This document shows positions 52,171-59,056 of a stretch of 64,000 nucleotides of DNA, one piece after another (position 1 is the first letter of the stretch; every line of letters starts with the position of its first letter). Made by a program: the position numbers and the translations under genes. Origin of the DNA: Rhodococcus opacus B4 (GTDB lineage Bacteria; Actinomycetota; Actinomycetes; Mycobacteriales; Mycobacteriaceae); NCBI RefSeq assembly GCF_000010805.1, contig NC_012522.1, forward strand, positions 2,108,001 to 2,172,000, given 5' to 3'. The notes under the pieces were generated by a model. That model did not search any database. It worked only from the letters and a program-made list of their open reading frames with translations, and was not told the DNA's origin.

Positions 52171-52999
52171 GACGCGAACCACCGTCGACGGCGATGCTGT
52201 GCCCCGTCACGTAACGCGCGCTGTCCGACAACAGGAACAGCAGCGGGCCGAATACCTCTTCCGGCGAGCCGAGACGGTGCAGCGGGACCACATCGAGGGC
52301 GTGCTTCAGTGCGGCGGGGTCGTCCTGCACCCACTGTGTCATCGCCGTGTCGATGTATCCCGGTGCGATGGAGTTCACGCGAATACCCTTGTCCCCGAAT
52401 TCGACTGCGAGCGATTCGGTGAGGTGCGCGACCGCCGCCTTCGACGTGCAGTACGCGCCGCGTCCCTTCCGGACCCGGAGCGCCGACACGGACGACATGT
52501 TGACGATCGCACCGCCGTGTTGCATGTGGCGGGCCGCGGCCTGAGCGCCGAAGAGGACACCCTCGACATTGACGGACAGCGTGGCACCGATCTGTTCCGG
52601 GGAGATCTCCTCCGCCAGGGCGAAGGGGAAGATTCCCGCGTTGTTGATCCAGAAGTCGATGCGGCCGAACTCCTTCAGCGCCACCTGCGCGAGAGCCTCG
52701 TGCTCCTCCGCTTTGGTGACGTCGATCCGCGCGCCGACGACGGTCCCGGCATGATCGGCCAGGGACTTCGACGCGAGAGCAGTCGTGATCTCCTCGGCGG
52801 TGAGCTTCATCTGGTCTTCGTTGATGTCGGCGCCGACCACGTGGACGCCGCGGGTGGCGAGGCCGGATGCGAACGCCGCACCCATCCCCTGGGCTGCGCC
52901 GGTGACCACCGCGACCTTGCCTTCCATCTCCGGGTACCGCGCGGTCATCTGCGCGGTCACGGTCCGGCCGGGGTTGGTCTGGTCTGCACTTGCGGTCAT
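52163..52999 (-). CDS. Short-chain dehydrogenase/reductase (SDR)
   Basis: This 278-residue SDR has [42 protein letters not shown] and [20 protein letters not shown], then TSKAAV. It is not a close copy of its neighbour. ATG 52999 is annotated; ATG 53020 is possible because the ribosome sites of both are weak. It lies 51 bases after the NTF2-like gene in the same run. Confidence 0.89.
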   Translation of the reverse strand: MTASADQTNPGRTVTAQMTARYPEMEGKVAVVTGAAQGMGAAFASGLATRGVHVVGADINEDQMKLTAEEITTALASKSLADHAGTVVGARIDVTKAEEHEALAQVALKEFGRIDFWINNAGIFPFALAEEISPEQIGATLSVNVEGVLFGAQAAARHMQHGGAIVNMSSVSALRVRKGRGAYCTSKAAVAHLTESLAVEFGDKGIRVNSIAPGYIDTAMTQWVQDDPAALKHALDVVPLHRLGSPEEVFGPLLFLLSDSARYVTGHSIAVDGGSRHV

Positions 53000-53050
53000 G
53001 GTGTTCTCTTTCTCTGTCATCTCGAAAATGTGTTCTCGGCCCAACGGGCA

Positions 53051-53485
53051 CTACGCAGCGTCGTCGCGCCGTATGTCGCGGCGGGCGATCCGCCACCGGT
53101 CACCGACCGGCACCACGCGATCGGTGAGGGTGGTCATCCGCACGAGTCGCGAGTCGCCACCGATCGAGGTGGCAACGATCTGCAGGTAGGCCCGCACGGT
53201 GGCGGCGCCGTCGCGAACCTCGTCGATCACGACGTTGGTGATCACGTGGCGGTGGACCTCGTTCGCGGCCCGTGCCCGGGTGTGGAACCGTTCCGCGAAT
53301 GCGATCAACGCGTCCGTGCCCGCCACAGGCTCCGGGTAACTGGGGGAATGGAATTCGCCGTCGTCCGTGAACGTCTGCGCCCACCCGGCGGCGTCGCCAC
53401 CGTCGATGAGGTGACTCTGCCGCCCGTACAGCTGGTGCAGCTGAGCGACGGTCACCGCATCGACGGACCCGGTACTACTGCTCAT
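53051..53485 (-). CDS. NTF2/SnoaL-like protein
   Basis: This 144-residue protein is a small cone-shaped alpha+beta fold: QLHQLYGRQSHLIDGGDAAG, WAQTFTDDGEFHSPSYPEPV, HVITNVVIDEVRDGAATVRA and a C-terminal RWRIARRDIRRDD. Members include isomerases, hydratases and dehydratases of cyclic substrates. It is first in the minus-strand operon and diverges from the IclR gene. Confidence 0.86.
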   Translation of the reverse strand: MSSSTGSVDAVTVAQLHQLYGRQSHLIDGGDAAGWAQTFTDDGEFHSPSYPEPVAGTDALIAFAERFHTRARAANEVHRHVITNVVIDEVRDGAATVRAYLQIVATSIGGDSRLVRMTTLTDRVVPVGDRWRIARRDIRRDDAA

Positions 53486-53542
53486 GGAGTGCTCCCTGGA
53501 CCCGTTCCGCGTCAGTCGCGGCACTTGCCCTACTCGAAGTGT

Positions 53543-53572
53543 TGTGCGATAATCGCACGCACTGTGCGATAT
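53543..53572. promoter_or_regulatory. IclR-type operator in the divergent gap
   Basis: GTGCGATAATCGCAC (53544-53558) is a perfect 15-base palindrome. The half-site TGTGCGAT (53543-53550) recurs as TGTGCGATAT at 53563-53572 after exactly 20 bases, two helical turns. The location between the IclR gene and the NTF2-like operon supports an operator for both. Confidence 0.78.
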
Positions 53573-53625
53573 GATGAAAGAGTAGGTGTCGCACCTCACA
53601 GACGTCAAGGAGGGTGGGCAAGACA

Positions 53626-54354
53626 GTGGGCACGACCGACGAACGGCCGCCGGAACATTCACGCAAAAGCGCAGTTCAGCTCGATTCGGGAATGTCGAAA
53701 ACCCTCCACCACGGACTCGAGATTCTCGAGTTGCTGACGGCCCATCCGCACGGACTGTCCGTCACGGAGATAGCCGACGGGATCGACGTCCACCGGACCG
53801 TCGCGCATCGGCTGATCCGCACCCTCGAGGCACATCGACTCTGCCGGAAGGACGGATTCAAACGCGTCACGCTCGGTGCGGGACTGGTGACCCTCGCCGA
53901 ACCCGTCGAGCAGGATCTGCGCACAGTGGCACGACCCGTACTCGAAGAGCTGGCCGACGCAGTCCAGGCCACCGTGCATCTCGTCGTCCGCGAGAACGCG
54001 ACGGAAGTCCGGGCCCTGATGGTAGTGGAACCGCGCAGCGCGAAGGTTCACGTCGCGTTCCGTCCCGGCCAGGTCGATCCCGTCGACCGAGGTTCGGCGG
54101 GACTGGCGATCCTCGCCGCGCTCCCCGCGGTCGAGGGTGAACGCGAAGAGGTGACCGTGGCCCGAGCTAGGGGCTACGCCGTCACAGACGGCGAGGTGAT
54201 CCCGTCCGTACTCGGTGTCTCCGCGGCCATTCCCGGGCGGCGCGGCGATGCACTCGCGAGCGTGGGAGTGTCGATCTTCGAGATGCCCGACGAGGAGTCG
54301 CTGGGTTCAGCGGTCGTGGACGCCGCCCGCACGCTCGGCAACCTGCTGCGCTGA
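53626..54354 (+). CDS. IclR-family transcriptional regulator
   Basis: This protein of about 242 residues has the winged helix TLHHGLEILELLTAHPHGLS, VTEIADGIDVHRTVAHRLIRTLE and an effector domain with VRPVLEELADAVQATVHLVV-like strand/helix order and RGSAGLAILAALP. The start is uncertain: AAGGAGG at 53607-53613 suits GTG 53626, with GTG 53614 and ATG 53692 as alternatives. It diverges from the NTF2-SDR-SDR-flavoprotein-MFS operon and should control it. Confidence 0.87.
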   Translation: MGTTDERPPEHSRKSAVQLDSGMSKTLHHGLEILELLTAHPHGLSVTEIADGIDVHRTVAHRLIRTLEAHRLCRKDGFKRVTLGAGLVTLAEPVEQDLRTVARPVLEELADAVQATVHLVVRENATEVRALMVVEPRSAKVHVAFRPGQVDPVDRGSAGLAILAALPAVEGEREEVTVARARGYAVTDGEVIPSVLGVSAAIPGRRGDALASVGVSIFEMPDEESLGSAVVDAARTLGNLLR

Positions 54355-54401
54355 CCTGTGAGTACTTATTAACGCCCGGCGGTTGACAAGTACTCACGGG
54401 T
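54354..54401. repeat. GTGAGTACTT palindrome, copy 3 (between convergent genes)
   Basis: Arms ACCTGTGAGTACTTATTAAC (54354-54373) and 54382-54401 pair at 17 of 20 positions over an 8-base loop. It overlaps the last base of the IclR stop and ends two bases before the stop of the convergent aminopropyltransferase gene. That is ideal for a bidirectional terminator. Confidence 0.9.
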
Positions 54402-54403
54402 GC

Positions 54404-55975
54404 TCAGCGCTCGTAGCCCTTCCGCATGTCGTCGACGATGCGCGGGCGGTCGAGGGTCGAGGGCTCGAGCTCGCGACGGGGGCGGTCGCGCGGGAAGATC
54501 GCGGAGGCGGCGAGGGTCTGCTCGTCGAGGAAGCGCAGTTCGGGGGCGTCGTGGGGCAGGCGCAGGGCCGGCGGTTCGGGTCCGCGCCGGGCAAGGACGT
54601 AACCCCAGTCCCCGAAGCTCGGCACCAGCACGTGGTACGGCGTGACGGCCAGACCCGCCGACGCGACGGTCGACGTGGTGCGCCAGTATGCGTCCGGCGT
54701 CGAATAGGGGCTTCCCGACTGCACCACCATCAGTCCGCCGGGGTTCAGTGCGGCGGCGGCGAGACCGTAGAACTCGGTGGAGTACAGCCGCCCGAGCGCC
54801 GGGGTGTCGGGGTCGGGGAGGTCCACGATGACGGCGTCGAATCCCGAGTCCGGTGCGTCGCGCAGCCACCGGAACGCATCGTCGAGGACCACGTGCACGC
54901 GCGGGTTCTGCAGCGCTCCCTGGTTCAGCCCGGACAGTCGCGTGTTCGCGAGTTCGATGACGGCCGGGTCGAGTTCCACCTGCACGATGTCCTCGACGCC
55001 GGGCAGTCGCAGGACCTCGCGGGCGGCGAGGCCGTCGCCGCCGCCGAGGATCAGTACCCGCTTCGGGTCGTCCGCCATCGCGGGGTACACCAGCGATTCG
55101 GTGTACCGGTGTTCGTCGACGCTGGAGAACTGGAGGTCGCCGTCGAGGAAGAGCCGCACGTCTCCGCCTCGCTCGGTGACCACGATCTCCTGGTACTGCG
55201 ACCTTTCCGCGGCGACGACGGGATCGGTGTAGAGGCGTTGCCGGGACGTGGTCTCGATGCCGTCGGCGCGGACCAGCAGCACCGCGATGCAGGCGGCGGC
55301 GACGAGCAGCGCCACGACGGCGAGGAGTCGCGTGCGCAGGCTCAGCTGCCAGCGCAGCAGGATCAGCGCCACGACGGCGGCGGCGACGAGGTTGATGATG
55401 CCGGTGATCGCGGCGCCGCGGATCATTCCGGCGACCGGCAGCAGGACGAACGGCCAGAGCAGGCCGCCGACGAGGGCGCCTGCGTAGTCGGCCGCGTTGA
55501 GGTTCGCCAGCACCTTTCCGGTGCTCTCGGCGTCGGTGTCGCCGCGGTCCGACTGCAGCAGCGTCATCAGCAACGGCACCTCGGCACCGACGAGCACACC
55601 GATCAGCGCGGTGGCGAGCACCAGAACGAGTGCGCTGGAACCGAAGAACGTGAACGTCACGTACAGCGTCACCGCGCTGAATCCGCCGACGAGTCCGAGG
55701 ACGATCTCGACGACCACGAACGACGCGGCCGCGGTGGAGAGCAGCGGTTTGGCGGCGAGGGCACCGACCCCGAGCGCGGCCACGAAACCCGCCACGATCA
55801 GCGACGTCTGGGTGATCCCCCCACCGGTCAGACTGACCGACAGTGTCAGCAGGGCCAGTTCGTAGATCAGTCCGCACGCCGCGCAGGCGGCCACCGCGGC
55901 CAGCAGGAACGCCCGGGCCCGCGGCCCCAGGGGGCGTGCGGCACGGGAATCCGACTCTACGGCAGGAGCATTCAC
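54404..55975 (-). CDS. Membrane-bound aminopropyltransferase (spermidine synthase-like)
   Basis: This 523-residue protein starts at GTG. The first 225 residues hold about seven or eight membrane helices (ACGLIYELALLTLSVSL, GVLVGAEVPLLMTLLQ). A spermidine synthase domain follows with FSSVDEHRYTESLVYPAM, the SAM-type loop VLILGGGDGLAAREVLRLPG and VDLPDPDTPALGRLYSTEFY. Soluble homologues transfer aminopropyl groups from decarboxylated SAM. A membrane-fused form in an operon of envelope proteins suggests modification of, or by, something at the membrane. It is last of five genes. Confidence 0.88.
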   Translation of the reverse strand: MNAPAVESDSRAARPLGPRARAFLLAAVAACAACGLIYELALLTLSVSLTGGGITQTSLIVAGFVAALGVGALAAKPLLSTAAASFVVVEIVLGLVGGFSAVTLYVTFTFFGSSALVLVLATALIGVLVGAEVPLLMTLLQSDRGDTDAESTGKVLANLNAADYAGALVGGLLWPFVLLPVAGMIRGAAITGIINLVAAAVVALILLRWQLSLRTRLLAVVALLVAAACIAVLLVRADGIETTSRQRLYTDPVVAAERSQYQEIVVTERGGDVRLFLDGDLQFSSVDEHRYTESLVYPAMADDPKRVLILGGGDGLAAREVLRLPGVEDIVQVELDPAVIELANTRLSGLNQGALQNPRVHVVLDDAFRWLRDAPDSGFDAVIVDLPDPDTPALGRLYSTEFYGLAAAALNPGGLMVVQSGSPYSTPDAYWRTTSTVASAGLAVTPYHVLVPSFGDWGYVLARRGPEPPALRLPHDAPELRFLDEQTLAASAIFPRDRPRRELEPSTLDRPRIVDDMRKGYER

Positions 55976-55979
55976 GGGA

Positions 55980-56450
55980 TCACGTGAGTGCGGCGGCGTT
56001 CACGAGGCCGATGGCGAAGAGGCTCGCACCGACCGCCCAGGCCGCACCGCACATCTGCGGGTTCCCGACCAGTCCGACGAGTTGCCCCGGCAGCAGCACG
56101 TTCATCAGGCGCAGCGCGATGACCTGCAGCAGTACCCCGAAGAGGCCGTAGACCGCGGAGTCGGCGAGTCCCTGCGCGAATCCGTCGGAACTGGTGAGGA
56201 TCGCGGTGACCACGACGATGGCGAGGGCGAGGTGGTTGGACGCCAAAAGGATCGCCGCGTTGGGGTTCTTGTCGACGTACACCTGGTGGCGGAGGTTGCC
56301 GGGGGTGGCGAGGTCGAGGACGGCGAAGCCGACTCCGAGGACGGCGATGCCGACGACGAAGTAGGCCAGGGTGCCGAGCATGCCGACGGCGAGCAGTCCG
56401 ACGTCGACGCTGCCGATTTCCGTTGCTGCCGCCGTGTAGGTGGTGTTCAC
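55980..56450 (-). CDS. DUF350 (YjfL-like) membrane protein
   Basis: This 156-residue protein has four membrane helices in two repeated pairs. VGMLGTLAYFVVGIAVLGVG and LALAIVVVTAILTSSDGFAQ lie in the first part, with LFGVLLQVIALRLMNVLLPG and a final helix after them. The NPNAAILLASNHLALAIV segment is typical of DUF350. It lies four bases from the aminopropyltransferase start. DUF350 proteins recur with spermidine-synthase-like and DUF4178 genes; their action is unknown. Confidence 0.87.
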   Translation of the reverse strand: MNTTYTAAATEIGSVDVGLLAVGMLGTLAYFVVGIAVLGVGFAVLDLATPGNLRHQVYVDKNPNAAILLASNHLALAIVVVTAILTSSDGFAQGLADSAVYGLFGVLLQVIALRLMNVLLPGQLVGLVGNPQMCGAAWAVGASLFAIGLVNAAALT

Positions 56451-56478
56451 GCGCTTCTCCCGAGTCGAGTGGTCTGTG

Positions 56479-56892
56479 TCATTTCGCGCTGCCGGATCCG
56501 CCGCTGCCGCCGGCGCCGCCCGCCGGTGAGCCCGGATTGAAACCGGGCCCCAGATAGGCGTACCCGCCGCTTCGGTAGCGTCCGTCGATGTCTTCGACGC
56601 GGACGAGGCTGCCGCCGCCCGGCGCGCCGCTGACCGTGACGATGTCGTCGTCGTAGCGCAAATATTCGTTGCCGCCGTCGGCCTTCCGGGCCGCAGGCGG
56701 CTCCTCGGCGACGATCGTCGAGACGGTGGTGCCCACCGGGTCCTTCGACGTGTACGTCTTCGCGTCGCCCGCGGTGTTCTGCAGGGCGTACGTGTCGGCG
56801 ATGTAATCGCGGACACCGCCGCCGCACGCGGTCGCGGCCAACACCAGGAGCAGCATCGGCGCGAGCCGCACGTGTGTCCCGAACCTGCTCAC
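56479..56892 (-). CDS. DUF4247 lipoprotein
   Basis: This 137-residue protein starts at GTG 56892, overlapping the DUF2617 gene by four bases. A signal peptide ends in the lipobox LAATACGGG (Cys about residue 23). The body has VRDYIADTYALQNTAGDAKT, then VGTTVSTIVAEEPPAARKAD and a Gly/Ser/Ala-rich tail (GGAGGSGGSGSAK). It should be tethered to the outer face of the cytoplasmic membrane. Confidence 0.83.
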   Translation of the reverse strand: MSRFGTHVRLAPMLLLVLAATACGGGVRDYIADTYALQNTAGDAKTYTSKDPVGTTVSTIVAEEPPAARKADGGNEYLRYDDDIVTVSGAPGGGSLVRVEDIDGRYRSGGYAYLGPGFNPGSPAGGAGGSGGSGSAK

Positions 56893-57413
56893 GGCAGCCA
56901 CCTGCTTCGCGTCTTCACGATCACCCCGCCCTTGTCTCCTGCGTACAGATGGTCTCCCGGATACAGATGCCAGGTCTGCCAGACCCATCCGCCGGCATGC
57001 TCACGCGACGCCGTCAGCGCGGTCAGAGCGGTGTGGTCTCCGGGGAACGCCCCACAGATCCACCCCTCCACCTCGGTGGCCTGCCGTCGCAGCCAATCGG
57101 CGGTCCGCTCGAGGTGGGCGCGGTCGACGACGTCGGTGGTCGAGTCGAAGCGGTACCCGTTCGCGCTGTCGGACACCGGCAGCGGTCTGCCGCCGGCCCG
57201 GATCGCGTCGCACGACACCTGCTCGGTGATCCGGCTGCCCGCCACGGTCGCCGTTACCGCGTGTGACGCCCCGAGCACTCCGAGAGTCACCCGGTCGTCG
57301 CCGTAGGTGATGGTGAGTTCGGCCAGCGGAAGCGGGGTTTCGGCGTTCACGACGAGACCGAGCGCCTCGGCCGTCACATCCCGCGATTCGATGTCGAGGA
57401 CGTGCAGGGTCAC
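56889..57413 (-). CDS. DUF2617 protein
   Basis: This 174-residue cytosolic protein begins at GTG with a beta-rich N-terminus (LHVLDIESRDVTAEALGLVV) and has a conserved WICGAFPGDHTALTALTASR and GWVWQTWHLYPGDHLYAGDK toward the end. The family is known only as DUF2617 in actinobacterial operons like this one. It is coupled at both ends to its neighbours. Confidence 0.83.
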   Translation of the reverse strand: MTLHVLDIESRDVTAEALGLVVNAETPLPLAELTITYGDDRVTLGVLGASHAVTATVAGSRITEQVSCDAIRAGGRPLPVSDSANGYRFDSTTDVVDRAHLERTADWLRRQATEVEGWICGAFPGDHTALTALTASREHAGGWVWQTWHLYPGDHLYAGDKGGVIVKTRSRWLP

Positions 57414-58006
57414 TGCGGCGGACCGGAATGGATCACGGTCAGTTCACCCCGGGTGACGGCGCGCCCGGTAGAGACCTCCCACGACTGCGTCCGCGCCCAG
57501 CGCTCGAAGGACAGCAGGCCGGTCTTGTCTGCCGTCGCGTAATCGGCGTAGTCGACGATGCCCTGGGGTGCGGTGCCGGTGGTGCCTTCCGCCGTGAACG
57601 AGGCGGTGCCGCGCTCGATCTGCCGGTGCACCCTGTCGTCGAGGATCACGTCACCGCCGGGTTCGAGTCCCGTGCCCTCCCGGCGCATCCACAGCGTCAT
57701 GTCGAGGTTGCCCTCGTCGTTCTCGACGGTGAGCCACCGCTGGCCGGTCGACCCGTCGAGGAGGTGCTCGTGCCAGATGTAGCCCTCTTCGTCGAGGGTG
57801 ATGGTGCCGCGCACGACGTGATCGATTCCGGCGTACGTGATGATGTCGCCGACTCCGATCTTGTACGGGTCGTACACCTCCGGGTAGTCGGCGAGCGGAT
57901 CGACCCGGGCAGCGGGACCCTTGTTCCGCCCGGACCGATTTCGCAGGATCAGCACGATGCCCACGATCACGACAACGATCAGCAGCAGTAACAGCAGCTT
58001 GGTCAA
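57410..58006 (-). CDS. DUF4178 membrane-anchored protein
   Basis: This 198-residue protein has an N-terminal membrane anchor (LLLLLLIVVVIVGIVLILRN) and then a beta-rich DUF4178 domain: YKIGVGDIITYAGIDHVVRG, EEGYIWHEHLLDGSTGQRWL and a C-terminal FERWARTQSWEVSTGRAVTR. It is first of the five-gene envelope operon and diverges from the iron-regulated isochorismatase gene. Confidence 0.85.
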   Translation of the reverse strand: MTKLLLLLLIVVVIVGIVLILRNRSGRNKGPAARVDPLADYPEVYDPYKIGVGDIITYAGIDHVVRGTITLDEEGYIWHEHLLDGSTGQRWLTVENDEGNLDMTLWMRREGTGLEPGGDVILDDRVHRQIERGTASFTAEGTTGTAPQGIVDYADYATADKTGLLSFERWARTQSWEVSTGRAVTRGELTVIHSGPPQ

Positions 58007-58122
58007 CGGTCTCTCCTGGTCAGCGGCTCCGGCGCGGGAGGCCTGTGCCCGGCCCCCACCGGTCAGTCACCTTACTGTGCGCCGCACTCCCGCACACGTA
58101 GCGATTGCAGAAGCCAGGTAGC

Positions 58123-58141
58123 AAAGGCTAGCCTAACCGAA
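58123..58141 (+). promoter_or_regulatory. IdeR/DtxR iron box before the isochorismatase gene
   Basis: The site AAAGGCTAGCCTAACCGAA matches 15 of 19 positions of the DtxR consensus. It lies 95 bases before the isochorismatase start, with the divergent DUF4178 start 116 bases on the other side. Confidence 0.85.
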
Positions 58142-58235
58142 CGCGCGAGCGGTGGGGCGGAGCGCTGTCGTTTCCCGCGATTCGCGCGGCATACGCCCAG
58201 AAGTCGACAGAACCGACAGTGAGGAACCGAACCCT

Positions 58236-58883
58236 ATGGCCATCCCGCCCATTTCGACCTACACGATCCCGGAGATCCACGAGGTCCCCGAATCGAAGGT
58301 GTCCTGGCGCCTCGACCCCCGGCGCTCCGCACTGCTGGTCCACGACATGCAGAACTACTTCATCGACGCGTACGACGTGCGCGCGGAGCCGATGTCGACG
58401 GCGATGGCCAACATGGTCCGGATTCGCGAACTCTGCTCGGAAGCCGGGATTCCCGTGATCTACACGATGCAGCCGGGCGACCAGCACCCGTCCCGTCGCG
58501 GCATCCTCGCCGACTTCTGGGGCCCTGGACTGACGTCGGGCCGCGACACCGAGGTGGTCGAGCCGCTCGCCCCCCGCGAGGGCGACATCCAGGTGACCAA
58601 ATGGCGCTATTCGGCCTTCCAGCGCACCGACCTCCGGCAACTGCTCGGCCACCACGGCCGCGACCAGCTGATCGTGACGGGCGTGTACACGCACATGGGC
58701 TGCATGCTCAGTGCCGCCGAGGCGTTCATGTCGGACGTCCAGCCGTTCCTGGTCTCCGACGCGACTGCGGATTTCAGCCGTGACGAGCACCTCATGGCGC
58801 TCACCTACGCGGCCAAGCGCTGCGGTTCGGTGACCACCACGGATGCGCTGGTCTCGGCGCTGTCCCCGCTCGAAGTCGGCTGA
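58236..58883 (+). CDS. Isochorismatase (DhbB/EntB-type, without carrier domain)
   Basis: This 215-residue protein matches siderophore isochorismatases. It begins [20 protein letters not shown] and has the catalytic Asp in [17 protein letters not shown], catalytic Lys in VTKWRYSAF and the active-site Cys/loop [16 protein letters not shown]. It converts isochorismate to 2,3-dihydro-2,3-dihydroxybenzoate. There is no aryl-carrier domain, so a separate carrier and the entA/entC/entE equivalents must lie elsewhere. It is iron-regulated by the upstream box. Confidence 0.92.
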   Translation: MAIPPISTYTIPEIHEVPESKVSWRLDPRRSALLVHDMQNYFIDAYDVRAEPMSTAMANMVRIRELCSEAGIPVIYTMQPGDQHPSRRGILADFWGPGLTSGRDTEVVEPLAPREGDIQVTKWRYSAFQRTDLRQLLGHHGRDQLIVTGVYTHMGCMLSAAEAFMSDVQPFLVSDATADFSRDEHLMALTYAAKRCGSVTTTDALVSALSPLEVG

Positions 58884-58904
58884 GCCGACCCCCAAGACCC
58901 CACT

Positions 58905-58938
58905 CCGGCGCAGTGCTTCCCTCCGAAGCCTGCGCCGG
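58905..58938 (+). terminator. Long hairpin between isochorismatase and NRPS genes
   Basis: CCGGCGCAG (58905-58913) pairs with CTGCGCCGG (58930-58938), and inside it GCTTC pairs with GAAGC around a five-base loop; one unpaired T separates the two stems. It should end the isochorismatase transcript before the separate NRPS promoter. Confidence 0.82.
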
Positions 58939-58969
58939 TGTGCGTCGGCGGTCGGATCACCACGGCCCA

Positions 58970-58988
58970 TGTGGTTAGGCTAACCTGA
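58970..58988 (+). promoter_or_regulatory. IdeR/DtxR iron box before the NRPS gene
   Basis: TGTGGTTAGGCTAACCTGA matches 15 of 19 consensus positions, with the core TTAGGCTAACCT especially close. It is 68 bases before the NRPS start. Confidence 0.88.
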
Positions 58989-59002
58989 CACGCTGAGTAG
59001 CT

Positions 59003-59038
59003 GAAAGCCCGAAAGCCCAAAGCCCGAAAGCCGAAAGC
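59003..59038 (+). repeat. Short tandem repeats in the NRPS leader
   Basis: GAAAGCCC occurs twice in a row and then in shortened forms (AAAGCCC, GAAAGCC, GAAAGC), giving five units in 36 bases. It lies between the iron box and the AGGAG ribosome site (59042-59046). Confidence 0.85.
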
Positions 59039-59056
59039 ATCAGGAGCGCCTGTTAG

